Of a stretch of 64,000 nt of DNA, positions 13,957 to 26,181 are shown piece after piece. Position numbers and translations under genes: made by a program. The stretch is from Earliella scabrosa (lineage: Eukaryota > Basidiomycota > Agaricomycetes > Polyporales > Polyporaceae). The notes beneath the pieces are model-generated. The model was not told the DNA's origin and ran no database searches. It worked only from the letters and a program-made list of their open reading frames with translations. Positions within the stretch are counted from its first letter, which is position 1. Every line of letters starts with the position of its first letter. The stretch lies in NCBI GenBank assembly GCA_022605405.1, contig JABYQQ010000005.1, positions 1,550,001 through 1,614,000 of the forward strand. Reading direction: 5' to 3'.

Positions 13957-16792
13957 CTATGCCGCCTTTCCCGAGTCCTCCTTCAGGCTGACTATCCTGT
14001 TCAGCACAAGGTAGTCGCCCTCCCGACGTCCAGCCTCCGCCTCATCCTTCTCGTCCAAGCACGCAAGCTTCGCCTCCTTATCCACCGCAAAGTACGCCAC
14101 GCGCAACCCCTGGAACCGGATGCACTCCTTCCCGACCAACTGCTCGCTCGTCGCCTTCGGCGTGTCATCGTGCTCATGCGTCGGCGCGCCCTGGACCACG
14201 GGGCCCGAAGCCTCCGCCGTCGCCTTCAACGCCTCGTCCGTGCGCTTCTTGCTCTCGGCCTTTGCGTCTGCATACGCCCTCTTCGCGAGCTGCCAGAACC
14301 CGACCTCGACCATAGCGCCCTTCACAACCTCGAGGCTGTTCGGGTTGATGTCTGCCTTGAAGTCCGGCACGGCCGCGGACGGGTTCTCGCTCTTGAACAG
14401 CTGGTGGAAGATTCGCGTTTCGTCGACGACCACAGGGCTGCCCGATGGCCGGTGGTCTGCGACCCACTGGACGAACGCCTTGGGCTTCTTCGGTGCGCCC
14501 TCATTCTCTGCGCGGCAGACGATCTCCACGACCTGTCCGGTTACAGGGTCCGTGGTGTGCGAGACGTGGGTGATGGGCCATGGTGCCTGGAAGAGACCGA
14601 CGGTCTTTCCAGGCGCAAGCCGGAAGTAATCCTTCGAGTCCTCGAGACGGAAATCGTCTGCGTCGATATAGATTGTACGCGTCAGGGGTACCTTGGAGCT
14701 TCCCAGCTCCGGCACCTTCGGATGTAGAGGCTTTTCTAGCCACAGGAGGAAGTCCTCTGGAAGGTTCTCAATTGTGACCTTCACCGGGCGCAAGACCATG
14801 AGGAGACGCGACACCGATCCCTCGAGGTACTGCCTGATGGCCTGCTCGAAACGCACAGCCTGGATGTTCGACGCCGCTGTTGAGACACCGAGGCTGCTGA
14901 CGAAAGATAGAATGGCACCAGGTGGTACACCGCGGCGTCGGAGGGCAATGAGGGTGTACAACCGGGGGTCGTCCCAGTCCTGGACGTAGCCTTCTTTGAC
15001 GAGCTGGAGGATCTTCCGTTTTGACATGATCGTGCCCGTCAGGTTCAGACGGCCATACTCGGACTGACGAGGCTTGTACACCTCAAGGGCATCACAAAGC
15101 CACTCGTACGACTCGCGGGACGCGATGAACTCTGTTGTGCATAGCGAATGACTGTGGGAATGTAATCCACGGTTAGCTTGATTCGAGAACGAGGAAGACA
15201 AACAGCGACGGACGTGATGTTCTCAAAGCTATCGCACAGACAGTGTGTGAAGTCATAAGTCGGGTAAATTCTCCACTTGTCATGCGTCCTATGATGTGGC
15301 GAGTTGAGCACACGATAGGCCACCAGATCCCACATCATCGTGTTGCCAGACTCGAGGTCCTGCTTCATCCGCAGAATCGCCTGTCCGGGCTGGTACGTGC
15401 CGTCTTTCATCTTCTCGAATTCCTCGAGCGACTCCGAGACGGGTCTTGTCCTATGTGCGCAGGCTTTCCTAGGACCACGCTCCTCGCCTCCTCGGTTCGC
15501 AAAGATCTCCTCCGCTACGCAAGGTCTCAGTATATTCGCCATTGGGTATAGAGATCGTTGCTTACCTGTACAATGACAGACATACGCCTTATCCCTACGG
15601 ATGAGGTCGACCGCGAGTTCATAAAGCTTGTCGAAGTAGTCGCTCGAGTAGGTGATCTTCCACGGCTCAAAGCCCAACCACCGGACGGTCTCCAAGATGC
15701 TCTCAAAGTACCGTCCCTCCTCGGCTTCGGGGTTCGTGTCGTCGTATCGGAGGTAGCAGTGTCCGCCATGATACGCCGCGTACCCAAAGTTGACGAAGAT
15801 GGCCTTTGAGTGACCGATGTGCAGGAAGCCGTTCGGCTCGGGAGGGAAACGGGTGTGGACGATGCCCTTGGTAGCGGCCAGGTGCTGCTCGCGGAGATGA
15901 GGGTGGATCTGGGGGTTCTCGCCAACCTTGTGTAGATGGCCCAGGAATCCCTCCGAGAAAACGGATCGTGAAGAAGAGGCCGCAGGCTCGGAGGAAGCGG
16001 ATGGCGTCGCCGCCGCCGTGTCCTTCTTGGGTTCCTGTACATAACCCATGAGCAACGGGAAACAACGCATCAGATGTCGAGACAGACCTTTGTCTTGGAC
16101 TTTGCTGCCTCCTTTGCACCGAACTTATCGAGGAACGCTTTCTCCACGGCGTTCTTAAGCTCCAGGGCATTGGCCCAGCGCAGATCTGTGCCCTTCAGAC
16201 CACCGATCGCCGCACCAAGATTGTTCCAGCCTGTGTACGACCCAGAGGCGACGAAGTCCTTCACTCTTGTTAGGAGCTCCTCGGGGGTTACGCTGAAGCC
16301 TGCAGACACGCACGAGCTTCAGCTTTGGCAGGACCCATGACCACGTACATATGCTCACCAACGCCGCAGCTCTTGTTAAATTCCGCCGCGTCCACAGGGA
16401 TAGGATGGGCATCCAAGTACTTGACGGCCTCTACCCCGGAAGTAAAGACAAAGCTCACTCAACACATACACAACAGCAGCACCACCACAACCAACAAACT
16501 CACCTGAGACCTGGTCCGTCGTCTTGAGCCTCCCATCCAGAATCGCAGCAACAGCGTAGCTCCGCTCCCCATCCCCGAGCTTGCTCCCCTGCACCGCGAG
16601 CGCCGCGAGGAGCACGGCCTGCTTCTCGTCGAGGCTCTTGCTCACAAGGTCGTGCGTCTCGATGATGGTCTTGAGCGTGCTCGCGCTTTTTGCGCTCTTC
16701 GCCGCCTCCGCCGCCTTGGCCTGGGTGAGCCCGATCTTCTTGAAGAGCTCGACGAGCTCCGCCGTCTCCGGGGCGTCTGCCTTCGGAGCCAT
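13957..16792 (-). CDS. GLN4: Cytosolic glutaminyl-tRNA synthetase
   Basis: Class I synthetase that charges tRNA-Gln. The ATG at 16792 opens with [20 protein letters not shown], the eukaryote-specific N-terminal tRNA-binding appendage (residues 1 to about 190, including [20 protein letters not shown]). A lysine/alanine/serine linker follows, then the catalytic core [17 protein letters not shown] with the HIGH signature, DDTNPEAEE, and the KMSKS-equivalent GTIMSKRKI. The anticodon-binding beta-barrels follow to the end [19 protein letters not shown]. The 3' exon (13957 to about 15150) is very long and encodes most of the C-terminal half. A more upstream in-frame ATG exists at 16867, but the family start matches 16792. 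A housekeeping gene placed between the two P450 paralogues. Confidence 0.95.
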
Positions 16793-17272
16793 CGCTGCTG
16801 TTCGTCCGTCTACTGGTCTGATTTTCGTATTCGAGTTGTGGCAGGTGCAGAGATAGGTTGGAGGCAAGGGTGGTTGGGAGGCGATTGCAAGGGATATGAT
16901 TCGACCGCTGACTCGGTCTGAAGCTCACAGGATTTAGGTTACAATCGATCAGTCCAGCTGGATCTTGCGATAGATCTCCGTGCTTATCTCGACGTTCCGT
17001 CGCGCGCTTAGAAGGCGCTCCGGGCTTTGTTCCGCTCACAACCGACAACATGAACGAGAGCGCACGAGACATGCTCTGGCTGCAGACTCTTTTAGCAATC
17101 GTGGACTCACGGCGGATCTGAACTCAAGTAAGGTACGTCTACTAATACAGCATACGGAGAGCAAGATATATCCTGGGACTGTCCATTCATCGTCGTGCGT
17201 AGCATACTTCTTCTTTCTTCCATCCAGCAGGTCACTTGCAGCAGTGGAATCCAAGTTCAGCAGTTTCAACCT
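16793..17272. other. Intergenic: GlnRS 5' flank, P450 B 3' flank
   Basis: This stretch lies between the GlnRS start and the P450 B stop, both minus strand. It contains the GlnRS promoter. No gene, repeat or clear box was recognised. Confidence 0.5.
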
Positions 17273-20042
17273 TCAGGCGTGCTCAGCCTCGCCCATCTTG
17301 ACCCACAGACCGCCCTGCGAGGTGATTGCATCCACATTCAGCATCCGCACACACCACGAACGTGCGGAAGCGAAGAAATAAACCACTCACGTTCGCATAC
17401 AGCGTAAAGTGCGACTTGGGGAAGATCTCCTCCAAGCCCTTCCTCCCCATCGCCTCCTTCCACTCCGCGGGCGGGCGCGACTCGGGCGCCTGCGCGGTCA
17501 GGTCGAGCTCCATCGCCCCAAAGTTCTGCAGGAGCCGGATGAGGAAGAACGACATCTCGTTGTATGCGAACTAACATACAACGTTGCCAGTCAGTATGCA
17601 GTAGGAGGGAGAGGGGGGCAAAATCAGGAGGATCGCACCTGCTGGCCGAGGCAGATGCGCGGGCCGCCGTTGAACGGGAGGAAGATGAACGGGTTTGGGA
17701 CGAGGTACTTGCCGACGCGCTCGTCGAGGAACCGGTCGGGGTCGAATTGTTGCGCTGTCCGCCAGGCACGGTCATCAGCTTCCGAGCGAAGTCATCCATA
17801 TCAGCCAGTGAACATACCGGTCGGGCCCCAGTAGGTCGGGTCGCGGTGCATGTTGAAGATGGAGTACGCGATGCTGGGCGTGAAAATTATGCAGATAAGT
17901 CGCATTGTCGATACTGACGGGAAGAGCATGTGCTTACGCGGTCTTGGGCGGAATGTAGTAGGGCTTGCCGTTCGGGTCTGGGTTGGGCAGGACGCCTTCC
18001 TTTACAGAGAACCTGCGCTAGCCCTCAGAAGCGGAGCACGAAGCGCTGAGACGAGAGGGGAAGGCACTTGCCTGATATCGAATGGACTGACGATGGTAAT
18101 TAATCCCAGTGAGCATAGTGTGCGTGCCATGATCGATAGCCACTCACACAGGGGGGTACAGACGCAGCGTCTCTGCAGCAAATGGTAAGACATCGTTGTG
18201 AAGGAATGACGGAATTGGGATACCCACCGTTCAAGAAGGCACGGAGATACTTCATGTTCCGGATATCATCGTACGTAGGCCGGCGCGTGAACCCAACGTG
18301 TTCACCGATCTCGTCACGGAGACGCTTCAGGATGGCCGGGTGCTGGCACAACAAGTAGGTGCCGAACGTGAGAGCGGCCGCGGTCTACATGGCATGTTTG
18401 CGGTCCGGGCGCATCATGGTCAGCGAGCAGCATCTCAAGGCAATGCAAGAAACACACAGTGTCCCTGCCAGCAAGCAAGATATTGAGCGTCTCATCGTGC
18501 AAGATGGTGGGATCTGGACGGGAATTAGGAGAAGGTCAGTGTCCCGAGCGGTGGATGGTGAGAAGGCGCGCCCAAACGCACCAGAAGTCTGTTTCACGAG
18601 GTGGTCGAGAAGCGTCTCGTCGTCTTGACTCTCCTTGTCGTCAAGTTCGATGCCAGCCTTGGCGCGTTCTTCCTTCTTCCTCAGCGCCTCTTGCAAGATG
18701 GGCTCAATGAATGCGTTAACGACGGCCATATCCTCGTCCGTCTTCGACTTGAAGACCTCCTTGAGCGGCCAGAGCCAACCGACGCGGGGACGTTCGGATA
18801 CGATGCGCTGTGCTGTCGAAAACGCGTGCGGGAACTTCTCTTTGACAGTCTGCGGTTTCTGGTCAGCTCCGTAGGGAGACATGCCGTGCGGGTAGGGGAG
18901 AGGCGAATGCAAGCTGTGCACGCAGCTACCAAAGAGGAACTCCGTCGCCGAGTCGAGCGTGAATCGCGAGATCAAGTCCTGTAGAGTGTGTCAATAACCA
19001 ACCTGCGGTAATGCGGACTGGTGTCGACACGTACCTGGAAGTCGAACGGCGTGTTGGAACGGACGCGCTCTTTGATGAGATTGAGCGTGACTTCTGCAAG
19101 TGACATGGTTATACATGGTAGTGTTGAGGTGAGCTGCGGGGCCCATACCAGCATGGCGTTCGAAGAGCTCGAAGTGGCTGATACGCTCGCGGCTGAAGAA
19201 GGGACGCGACATGGAGCGGTGGAATCTATAGCATTGCGTCAGGGATGCGTGTCGCAGAGTGCAGGGAAGGGACACTTACTTCCATAGATCACCTAGACAA
19301 TCCTCAGAGGATTAGCCGCAGGGCGAAGGGATGAGCTGTGACACAAACCGTCGGAGTTGAATACGCCTGTGCCGAACAGAGAGTCGGTGTAGTGATGGAA
19401 CATCTCGCCTAGCAGGATGAAGAATGAGCGACGAACTTGGCCAGTAGACATAGAGAGAATTTACCCTTCTCGTAGTTGTTGAAATCTGTGGCTAGAACGG
19501 ACTAGGGAATGTGAACGTTCTAGCAGCGTTCACAAGAGATCAAAGAGGCACACACCTTGACGACATTGGGGTCTTTGGTGGCATAAGCCATCTCCCAGAA
19601 GATGCTGTACCGGAAAATGGGACCGCACTCCCCAAAGCCGTAGTCAAACATGTCCGCTGCAGGCGACACAATGGGTATTGACTTTACATTCACGATCGAG
19701 GGAGGATGGTTACTCACAAGGGTACCCATTCTGGAACGCATCGAGGATGCCAGTGAGGATGTCCCAGTTGCCAATCCAGTGACCAGAGAGGTCGGGAGGG
19801 AGGATCGCGCCGAGCCGCTCTGCGCCGCGGCGGAAGGACCTGTATTTGAGCGAGATGCGGACGGTGTAGAAGAGAGGCCCGCTGGCGAGCGCGGCGAGAA
19901 GCCAAGCCCAGGTCGGGAAGATGACGTCGTGGGAAGACGCGACGCGGTGGGCGAGGCAGACGGCGGCAGGCGGGGCAGAGAGGACGAGGAGGAGACGGAA
20001 GAGGAACGGGACACCTGGCGGGAGCGACTTGCGGAGAGCCAT
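17273..20042 (-). CDS. Cytochrome P450 monooxygenase B (CYP63-like)
   Basis: Paralogue of the P450 at 6899-9643, with the same architecture and similar length. It starts [19 protein letters not shown] with an N-terminal membrane anchor (residues about 15-65). It has [53 protein letters not shown] (I-helix), ETLRLYPPV (ExxR), [15 protein letters not shown] (haem-binding cysteine), [19 protein letters not shown], and ends [17 protein letters not shown]. Side by side, the 60 residues around [10 protein letters not shown] are mostly identical in the two genes, while the N-termini have diverged, pointing to an old duplication. It probably sits in the ER and uses P450 reductase. The substrate cannot be deduced; alkane, fatty-acid or aromatic oxidation is the usual range of such enzymes. 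Confidence 0.9.
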
Positions 20043-20883
20043 GATGGGCGACAGAGAGCTCTGGGTCTCAGCGTCGACGACCGTGGACGGGGCAGTTAAA
20101 TGGGCTCAATGGGCGTTGGTCTACTGATGCATGTCATCGGACGATGTATTCGACTTGCAACTCGCATATGATATTCTCAGATCTCCCAGTCTCTCGCGCA
20201 CCAGATGACACCCCACACGCTGCGCCGCCAACGATCCTCTCCAGCGACGGCACCGCTCCCATTGCTGCCACCGAGCATGGTGTCGTCGACTATTCCTTTT
20301 TCTCCACTTATCGCAGTCACTAGCCTGTCACCTGCCCGTCCAATGTGCCCTCCGAGGTCAGAAGCCCAGCGTGGCGCCCACTGCGAACTTCCATAGGATG
20401 CGCCTTACCCTGACCGAGCTTCCCCGTCGCCTGCACAAGACGTATCGGCTATGTTCAAGACTGCCCGACTGGTCGGCTGATCCCGATCCCTCGGCGACCT
20501 ATCCTCTTGGACGGATTGCCTCTCGCAGTCTGGGGTAACCTGGGGCAAGATCTGATCTCACGATCACACGGCTCAGCTCAGGTCTGCGCAGGTTGATGCA
20601 CATTTACTTACGACTCTACGAGGGCGCGTGTGCCGCTCCGACTTATGCTGCCGCGGTCTACTCGTCATTACGAATGGTCCGGCTATGTGATTGTCAAATC
20701 ACAACGCGTACTCACGCTCTGACGAAACGCAAACAGCTGCCGTATTCTCAACAGCTTCCATTAAACCAAGTACAACAACAGCTCCATATAGAGTTCGGTA
20801 TCTTCCATAGCCGGTCCCGAGGGCCAGTGATTGAATAAGTAACCATAACTCACGTCCATCAATGCATGCAACTCCCTCACACC
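20043..20883. other. Intergenic: P450 B upstream region
   Basis: This 841-bp stretch holds the P450 B promoter. On the minus strand an ATTTAA element (20095-20101) lies about 55 bp before the ATG and could serve as a weak TATA box. The rest shows no gene or repeat that I can support. Confidence 0.4.
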
Positions 20884-22957
20884 TCACGCGGCAGCAAGTA
20901 GAGCGACCGCCAAAGTCCCAGCGATCCAAGACGGAAGTCCGCCGTGAAGCTTCAACGGTGCGCTATTGTCAGTGTCACCAGTCCGCGAGTTGCCCGCGCC
21001 ACTAGGACTGTCCGACGTCGAGCCATCGTTGCCGCTCGCCGTCGTATTGTGCTGCCCGCCAATGAAGACCACCGCAATGCCCGGACCTGGGACTTGTATC
21101 GTGCACCCGCCGCCGCACGACACCGTCTTGTCCGGCACGCTCGCAGCGAACGTCGCGTCGACAGGGACCCCGTCGCCCACCCCCGCGTACGTCTTCCCGC
21201 CCCACGCGATCTCCGTCTTCTCGTTCACCGAGCCCGCGACGAGGTACCGAATCGTGAGCTCCTCCGCGGACGACACAAACGCCGCATCGATTGCGTAGTC
21301 CGACGTCGCGCCCGACACGTTCCGGTAGTTGAAGATCACCAGGCTGTGCGGGGCGTCCGACGCGGCGCCGTAGACGGCGTACGCGGCGTGCGTCGCGTTC
21401 TTGTCGTACACCGAGTTCTTCAGGTTCATGTCCACGACGCGGCTCCCGTCCGGGGACTCGAGCGCCTCCGCGACGGGCAGCATCCCGTAGAAGCTCGGGT
21501 TCGTCGTCCACGCGCCCGCGCCGCCCGCGACCGCGTCCGGGGGGTCGAACAGGTTGTAGCTCACGCCGCGCTCGCGCGAGTGCAGGTACGCGCCCGCGTA
21601 GCCCTGCACGGCCATCTGCAGCGCGTAGTCGCTCGTCCACATCGCGACGCCGAACGTGTCCGAGATGCCGGGCACGCCGCCGCACGAGACCGAGTTGAAC
21701 TCGTCCATGAGCACCGGCTTCTTCTGCTGCGCGGCGATCGCGAGCCCGTGCGACTGCCACCGCGCGAGCCCGACCGTCTCGGCGTGGATGAGGTAGTGCT
21801 CGACCCCGAACGCGGGCTTGCCGAAGCAGTTGTTCTGCGGGTAGTGTTGCAGGGTGATGTACTTGAGCTGCTCGGTGTATCGGCTCAGCCAATCGGACTG
21901 CAGAACGCTCGCCAGATCCTGTAGCAGCGATGCATTGTGAGCAAATCCGGTGGCTGGTCTAACGATGGCATGCTCACCCAGGCACAACAGATGGTTGGGC
22001 CGGCGATATTGTTCATCGACAGAACATCACCTTGCGGCGTGTTCTTCAGATTCTCGAAGACGGTTGCGTAGTCCTACGTGTTCATCATGAGCGACTCTAT
22101 GGTACTACGAATGCAGTGCAGGACGAACCCCGACGTAATCATCAACCGTGTAGTTCTTGAGGTTAGGGCGCTGCCCGTGTCCAGTGTAAAGATCGGGCTC
22201 CTATACGACGCGTTCCATGTCAGCGCCGACGATCAGTGGAGGTGACAGATCACCACTTGCATTGCCCAGCAGAAAAGCGTCAAGGTCGTCGCCCAGCGCC
22301 TTAACGGCATCGCCAGCAAGAAGAGGAATATTCGTGTTGTTCGGTACCCGCAAGCTGAGGCCTATTACAGTTCATGTTAGCGCCCATGACCTATAGCCTT
22401 CCTGCCGCTCAAGGCCACAAGGTTAGCAGGCGGACCTGCGGCCCACGAGAAGACACAACCAGCTGGCACAGACCGCGGTCCGTCTGCTCACCAATGAGAT
22501 ACTCCGCTCCGCCGACGGCGGCGCTGACGCCCCTCATGACGTCGAACAGCTGGGGCCCGTAGTCGACCGGCTGGTCGTTCGAGTTCGCGTTCGGGTCCGT
22601 GAACACGACCGCCTCCTCCTGGCCGGGCACGTACGTCGAGCTGTCCATCGAGTTGCCCCCGAGCCGGATGCGCACTGGCTTCCCGGACCCGTGCGCGTGC
22701 AGCGCGGAGAGGTAGCGGACGACGGGCTGCGGGATCTCCGCGGTGCTGTTCCCGAAGTAGTAGTTGATGAACGAGAGCTCGAGCGAGAGGCCGAGGAAGT
22801 TCGAGTACACGACGTTCGCGTCAGCGCGAGGCGGCAGCGGCGGCGTAACAACGATGGCGGCCGAGGCGGTGGGCGCGGAGGCGAGGAGACAGAGGGTGTG
22901 CAAGAGAGTGTGGGTCCACGGTCTCGCGGACCGCGGTGAGAACAGGGAGGGGGACAT
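20884..22957 (-). CDS. Secreted GH79 glycosidase with GPI-type C-terminus
   Basis: Glycoside hydrolase family 79 (beta-glucuronidase type), likely acting on glucuronic-acid-decorated proteoglycans or plant arabinogalactan. A signal peptide is clear: a basic N-terminus, then HTLCLLASAPTASA. After it come VYSNFLGLSLELSFINYYFG and RIRLGGNSMDSS. The acid/base glutamate sits in EPDLYTGHGQRPNLKNYTV (the NEP motif) and the likely nucleophile in VLMDEFNSVSCGG. The C-terminal beta domain follows. The protein ends with a Ser/Gly/Asn-rich stretch and a hydrophobic tail (WIAGTLAVALLAAA-stop), the pattern of a GPI-anchor signal, which suggests retention at the cell surface. GPI attachment is inference. 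Very GC-rich third positions create long open frames on the opposite strand, which are not genes. Confidence 0.88.
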
Positions 22958-23864
22958 GGTGGCGGGGAAGACAGAAAGTAAGGAGCGGAAGCGTAGGGGA
23001 GGGGGGAGGACTAGGTGAGTGGAAGGGTAAGCCTATCCGGGAGGAGGACGGATATGCTTTATCGGCCGCCCCGCCCCGAGGTCAGTTGGATTTGCAACGG
23101 ATATCATAGCGCGTCCAATGTTCAACATCTACTGCCGGCCACATGAGACCGACCGCTGGGTATCTTCGCAACGCGTGGTCTATGTGCGAGGCTAGCCCGC
23201 AGCACCAGGGACGGGAGACCGGAGAGCGCTGCAGAAGGGTGACAGGTCAGCGTCACCGAAGTGTTGGAACGTTGCTACTACCATAACTTCATCACTGGCG
23301 TATTGAAAGCGATACAACGTGTGCACGATCAGTAGTGCTGCGTACGACAGTCTGGCCACAAAGCTGTAGAAGTGGCGATCTGACCGTCACAGACGGATGC
23401 ATCGCATCGAAACCTATCGCCAAGTGAGCAGACATTCCGGACACAAGAGCACTGAACGAACCAGGAGCAAACCGAGCTGGGCGGGAATCAATATGAGGAG
23501 CTTCGTTCCGCGCAAGCTCTGACACCGGGACCTTGAACGCTCTTGTGCACACCCGTATCCGGTGAACCGGCGGTCCTTGTGCGCCCACACAATTCTGGCC
23601 CCCATCCTGATATCAATACCTCGGAAGTCACTGTCAGCTTGCCGACGGGGTCAGTTCGGAGAGTCTAGCACAAATGAACAACGCTGCGATCGAACCGTTT
23701 TTCAGCAATCGGGCAGCGTATGCCGCGCGCACCTCCTAGTGACGCACAAGTACCTGAAACAATCTAGCGCGGTCCATGTCTCTCTATCATACAAGGCACA
23801 AGAAGGCCATCCGTAGCCGATACTGTACATACCATCCAAGGCAAGCGTCCGTACATTAGGTCAC
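22958..23864. other. Intergenic: GH79 upstream region
   Basis: A 907-bp gap between the GH79 start and the AAA+ gene stop, both minus strand. It holds the GH79 promoter. I see no gene, tRNA or inverted repeat in it. Confidence 0.45.
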
Positions 23865-25914
23865 TCACGAGGTGAAAGACCGGCCGAGGAAGTAGGCCAT
23901 CGAGCGCAGATCCCTCTGCCTGGCACCAGCGTCCCGTGGCTGAGCCGGCAGGGCGCCTGGCATGCTCCCGACGGGACCGGGAGTAGCGTCCCAAACGCGC
24001 GCTAGTCCGATGGAACGCTCATCAACTGGGGTGTAGCGGCGACCGCCGGGCTGCGGAGGAGGGGTTCCACCTTGAGCGGACGGCGCCGTCTGAGGTGCGC
24101 CGAGATGGCGCAACTTGTCCTTGTCCTGGTCGAGCTGCTCACGAAGGGACTTGATTTGGCCCTTGAGCACGTCGGCAAAGCTGCGCCGATCGTCATCCTC
24201 AAATCCGGCCATGAGAACGAGGGTGGAGACACTGCAAGGAGAACATTCAGGGGGTCGGACAGCGAGGGAACGTGCATGTTACTGACAATGCTTCTTTGAG
24301 GTACGCAAAGCTAAAGCCCTTCGTGTTCGACGCGATCTCGTGCACGAGGCTGTCGGGGAACGAGATGCGCTCGTTACTCTTGAGTTTGTTCTGCCAATAC
24401 TGGCAGTAAAGGGTCCGCTCTTCCTCGTCGGGGTCCTTGAACTCGCTGAATGGCCGGGTTCTACTCAGTATCCCGTACAAAGCTCGAAGGGAACAACGTA
24501 CTATTTCCGGTCGAAACGGCTGGGACGACTGTTCAAGGCGGGATCCAAACGATCGAAATGGTTGGTGGAACCAATGATGAGCAGACCGTCGTTCCCTTCG
24601 AAACCGTCCAGCTGATTGAGGAAGAAGGATCGATTGCGGTCGTTAATGAGGGAGTCAAGGTCTTCAAGGATCAGGACGCAAGGCGCCACCTGCCTAGCCT
24701 TGTCAAAGACCATCTGCATGGCAGCCTCTTCGCCCATCCAGGACTGGAAGGATTTCACATAGAGGGGTGCGTAGCCTTTCGCGTCACAATCCTTCATAAC
24801 AGCCTTCATGCTGATGGTCTTCCCGTTACCTGAGCAACGTCAGTAGCTTGCATCGTCGGAAAATATATAACTACTCACCAGGAGGGCCATACATGATCAG
24901 ACCACGCTGGAGAATGGAGACCCATCAGTACGTGGCGTCCCAAACCTTCCAGTGTGTCACATGTATACCTTCCAGGGAATCGCCAATGACTTGTAAAGCT
25001 CCTCAGAATCGAAGAAGCCGTAGATGTCTTTCTGCAAGTTCGTCTTGAACTCCTCCTTCAAAATGACATCTTTCCAATTCGCCTTCTGTACTTCAAGCCA
25101 CAGTCCATGGTCCTTCTGCCAATAACCCGAGTTGTAGACGAGAATCTCGTCGTGCAGTTGCGCACCCCAGACGCCAGCGGCAAGGATGAGGGAGCGCGCG
25201 TTTTCCTCTGGGCCCTCATGGACGAGGAAATGCTGCACCATCGTTCCAAAGCCGGACGGATACTGGGGCAAAGACAAAGTGAGAGGGCCGACTCCGGACG
25301 CAGGGCAGTACATATGCCTACCTCAACGACATAAAGCAGGAAGTCATATTTCTGTACGATCGCGACCGTTCCGTCAGACGGTAATGTTGAAGATATGGAT
25401 ATGGAAGAGCAACATACATCCCAGGCAACCCGGAAGGAGCCAAATTGTATCGAGTCGAGGAGTACCCCGGGAATTTGGGACAGCCTTCGTGCCAATGGAA
25501 TGAAGTATACGTTCGTGATCAAGTCAGGAGGGGACAAGGGCTGGACCATTGCCCCAGGGAACTCAAAGATGTCGACGTTCCCTGCTAGCGTAACGGAATG
25601 GTTGGGATAGAGCTTGCGCAATTGGCGGGCTCTGTGTGTACATTCAGCCCGTTGCAGGAGGCAACAACGAAGATAGGGAACGAACCCGAACACCGCAGGT
25701 GCGGCGAACTTAGCAGAGGCTGCGAGACAATTCAACGAACACATTCCATGGCCCTCAAGCCATAGCACGCACCCTGGTCTACCCATGGGTCGTATAGGGG
25801 ATCTGCTGCAGCGGACTCAGCGTTCGGTGTGGCGTCCTCCTCGAAGGTGACCTTGATGAAGGCCTCCTCCAGCTCCTTGGGAGTCATTGAGGGAGCGCCG
25901 CGTGTGGTGGACAT
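23865..25914 (-). CDS. AAA+ ATPase of an uncharacterised fungal family
   Basis: A single-AAA-domain ATPase. The N-terminal region (from [20 protein letters not shown]) is specific to this type of protein and has no domain I recognise. The ATPase core has [12 protein letters not shown] (Walker A, interrupted by an intron), [13 protein letters not shown] (Walker B), [17 protein letters not shown] (sensor 1) and SRPSRFDRK (arginine finger region). The lid helices carry [24 protein letters not shown]. The tail contains a short coiled coil ([21 protein letters not shown]) and a proline/glycine-rich end. It lacks the transmembrane and BCS1 N-terminal hallmarks that I would expect of Bcs1. Probably a soluble remodelling ATPase; the client is unknown. 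It is divergently arranged with Tom20, with 267 bp between start codons. Confidence 0.82.
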
Positions 25915-26181
25915 ATCTGGGGGCGCAGTCGCAGTCGTGGTTTAGGGTAGGACGTGCGTGGTTCTTATAACGTAGGGGAGTAACGCCGGAGTGAGAGCGT
26001 CCGCAGCAACTGAGTGTCCTGCGCTCGAAGTGCGACTGTGATCAAGCACACTGACGTCTGTCTTCACACGGACAGGCGCCCACAGCCGCGCACGGCACGT
26101 GCACGTGTCGGCCTTCTCCGGCAGGCGAAAGAGAGTGGCAAGTGGCAGTCGGGCGCACAAACTTCCACTTCATCGTCGACC

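Noticed and set aside
20944..21924. Long plus-strand open frame (326 codons) opposite the GH79 gene
   Set aside because: It is antisense to a clear gene with GC-rich third positions, which removes stop codons on the opposite strand. The product is almost only Arg, Ala, His, Val and Leu.
6899..22957. Possible secondary-metabolite cluster around the two P450s
   Set aside because: No polyketide, peptide or terpene synthase and no pathway regulator is present. The neighbours are CPSF2, GlnRS and other housekeeping genes.
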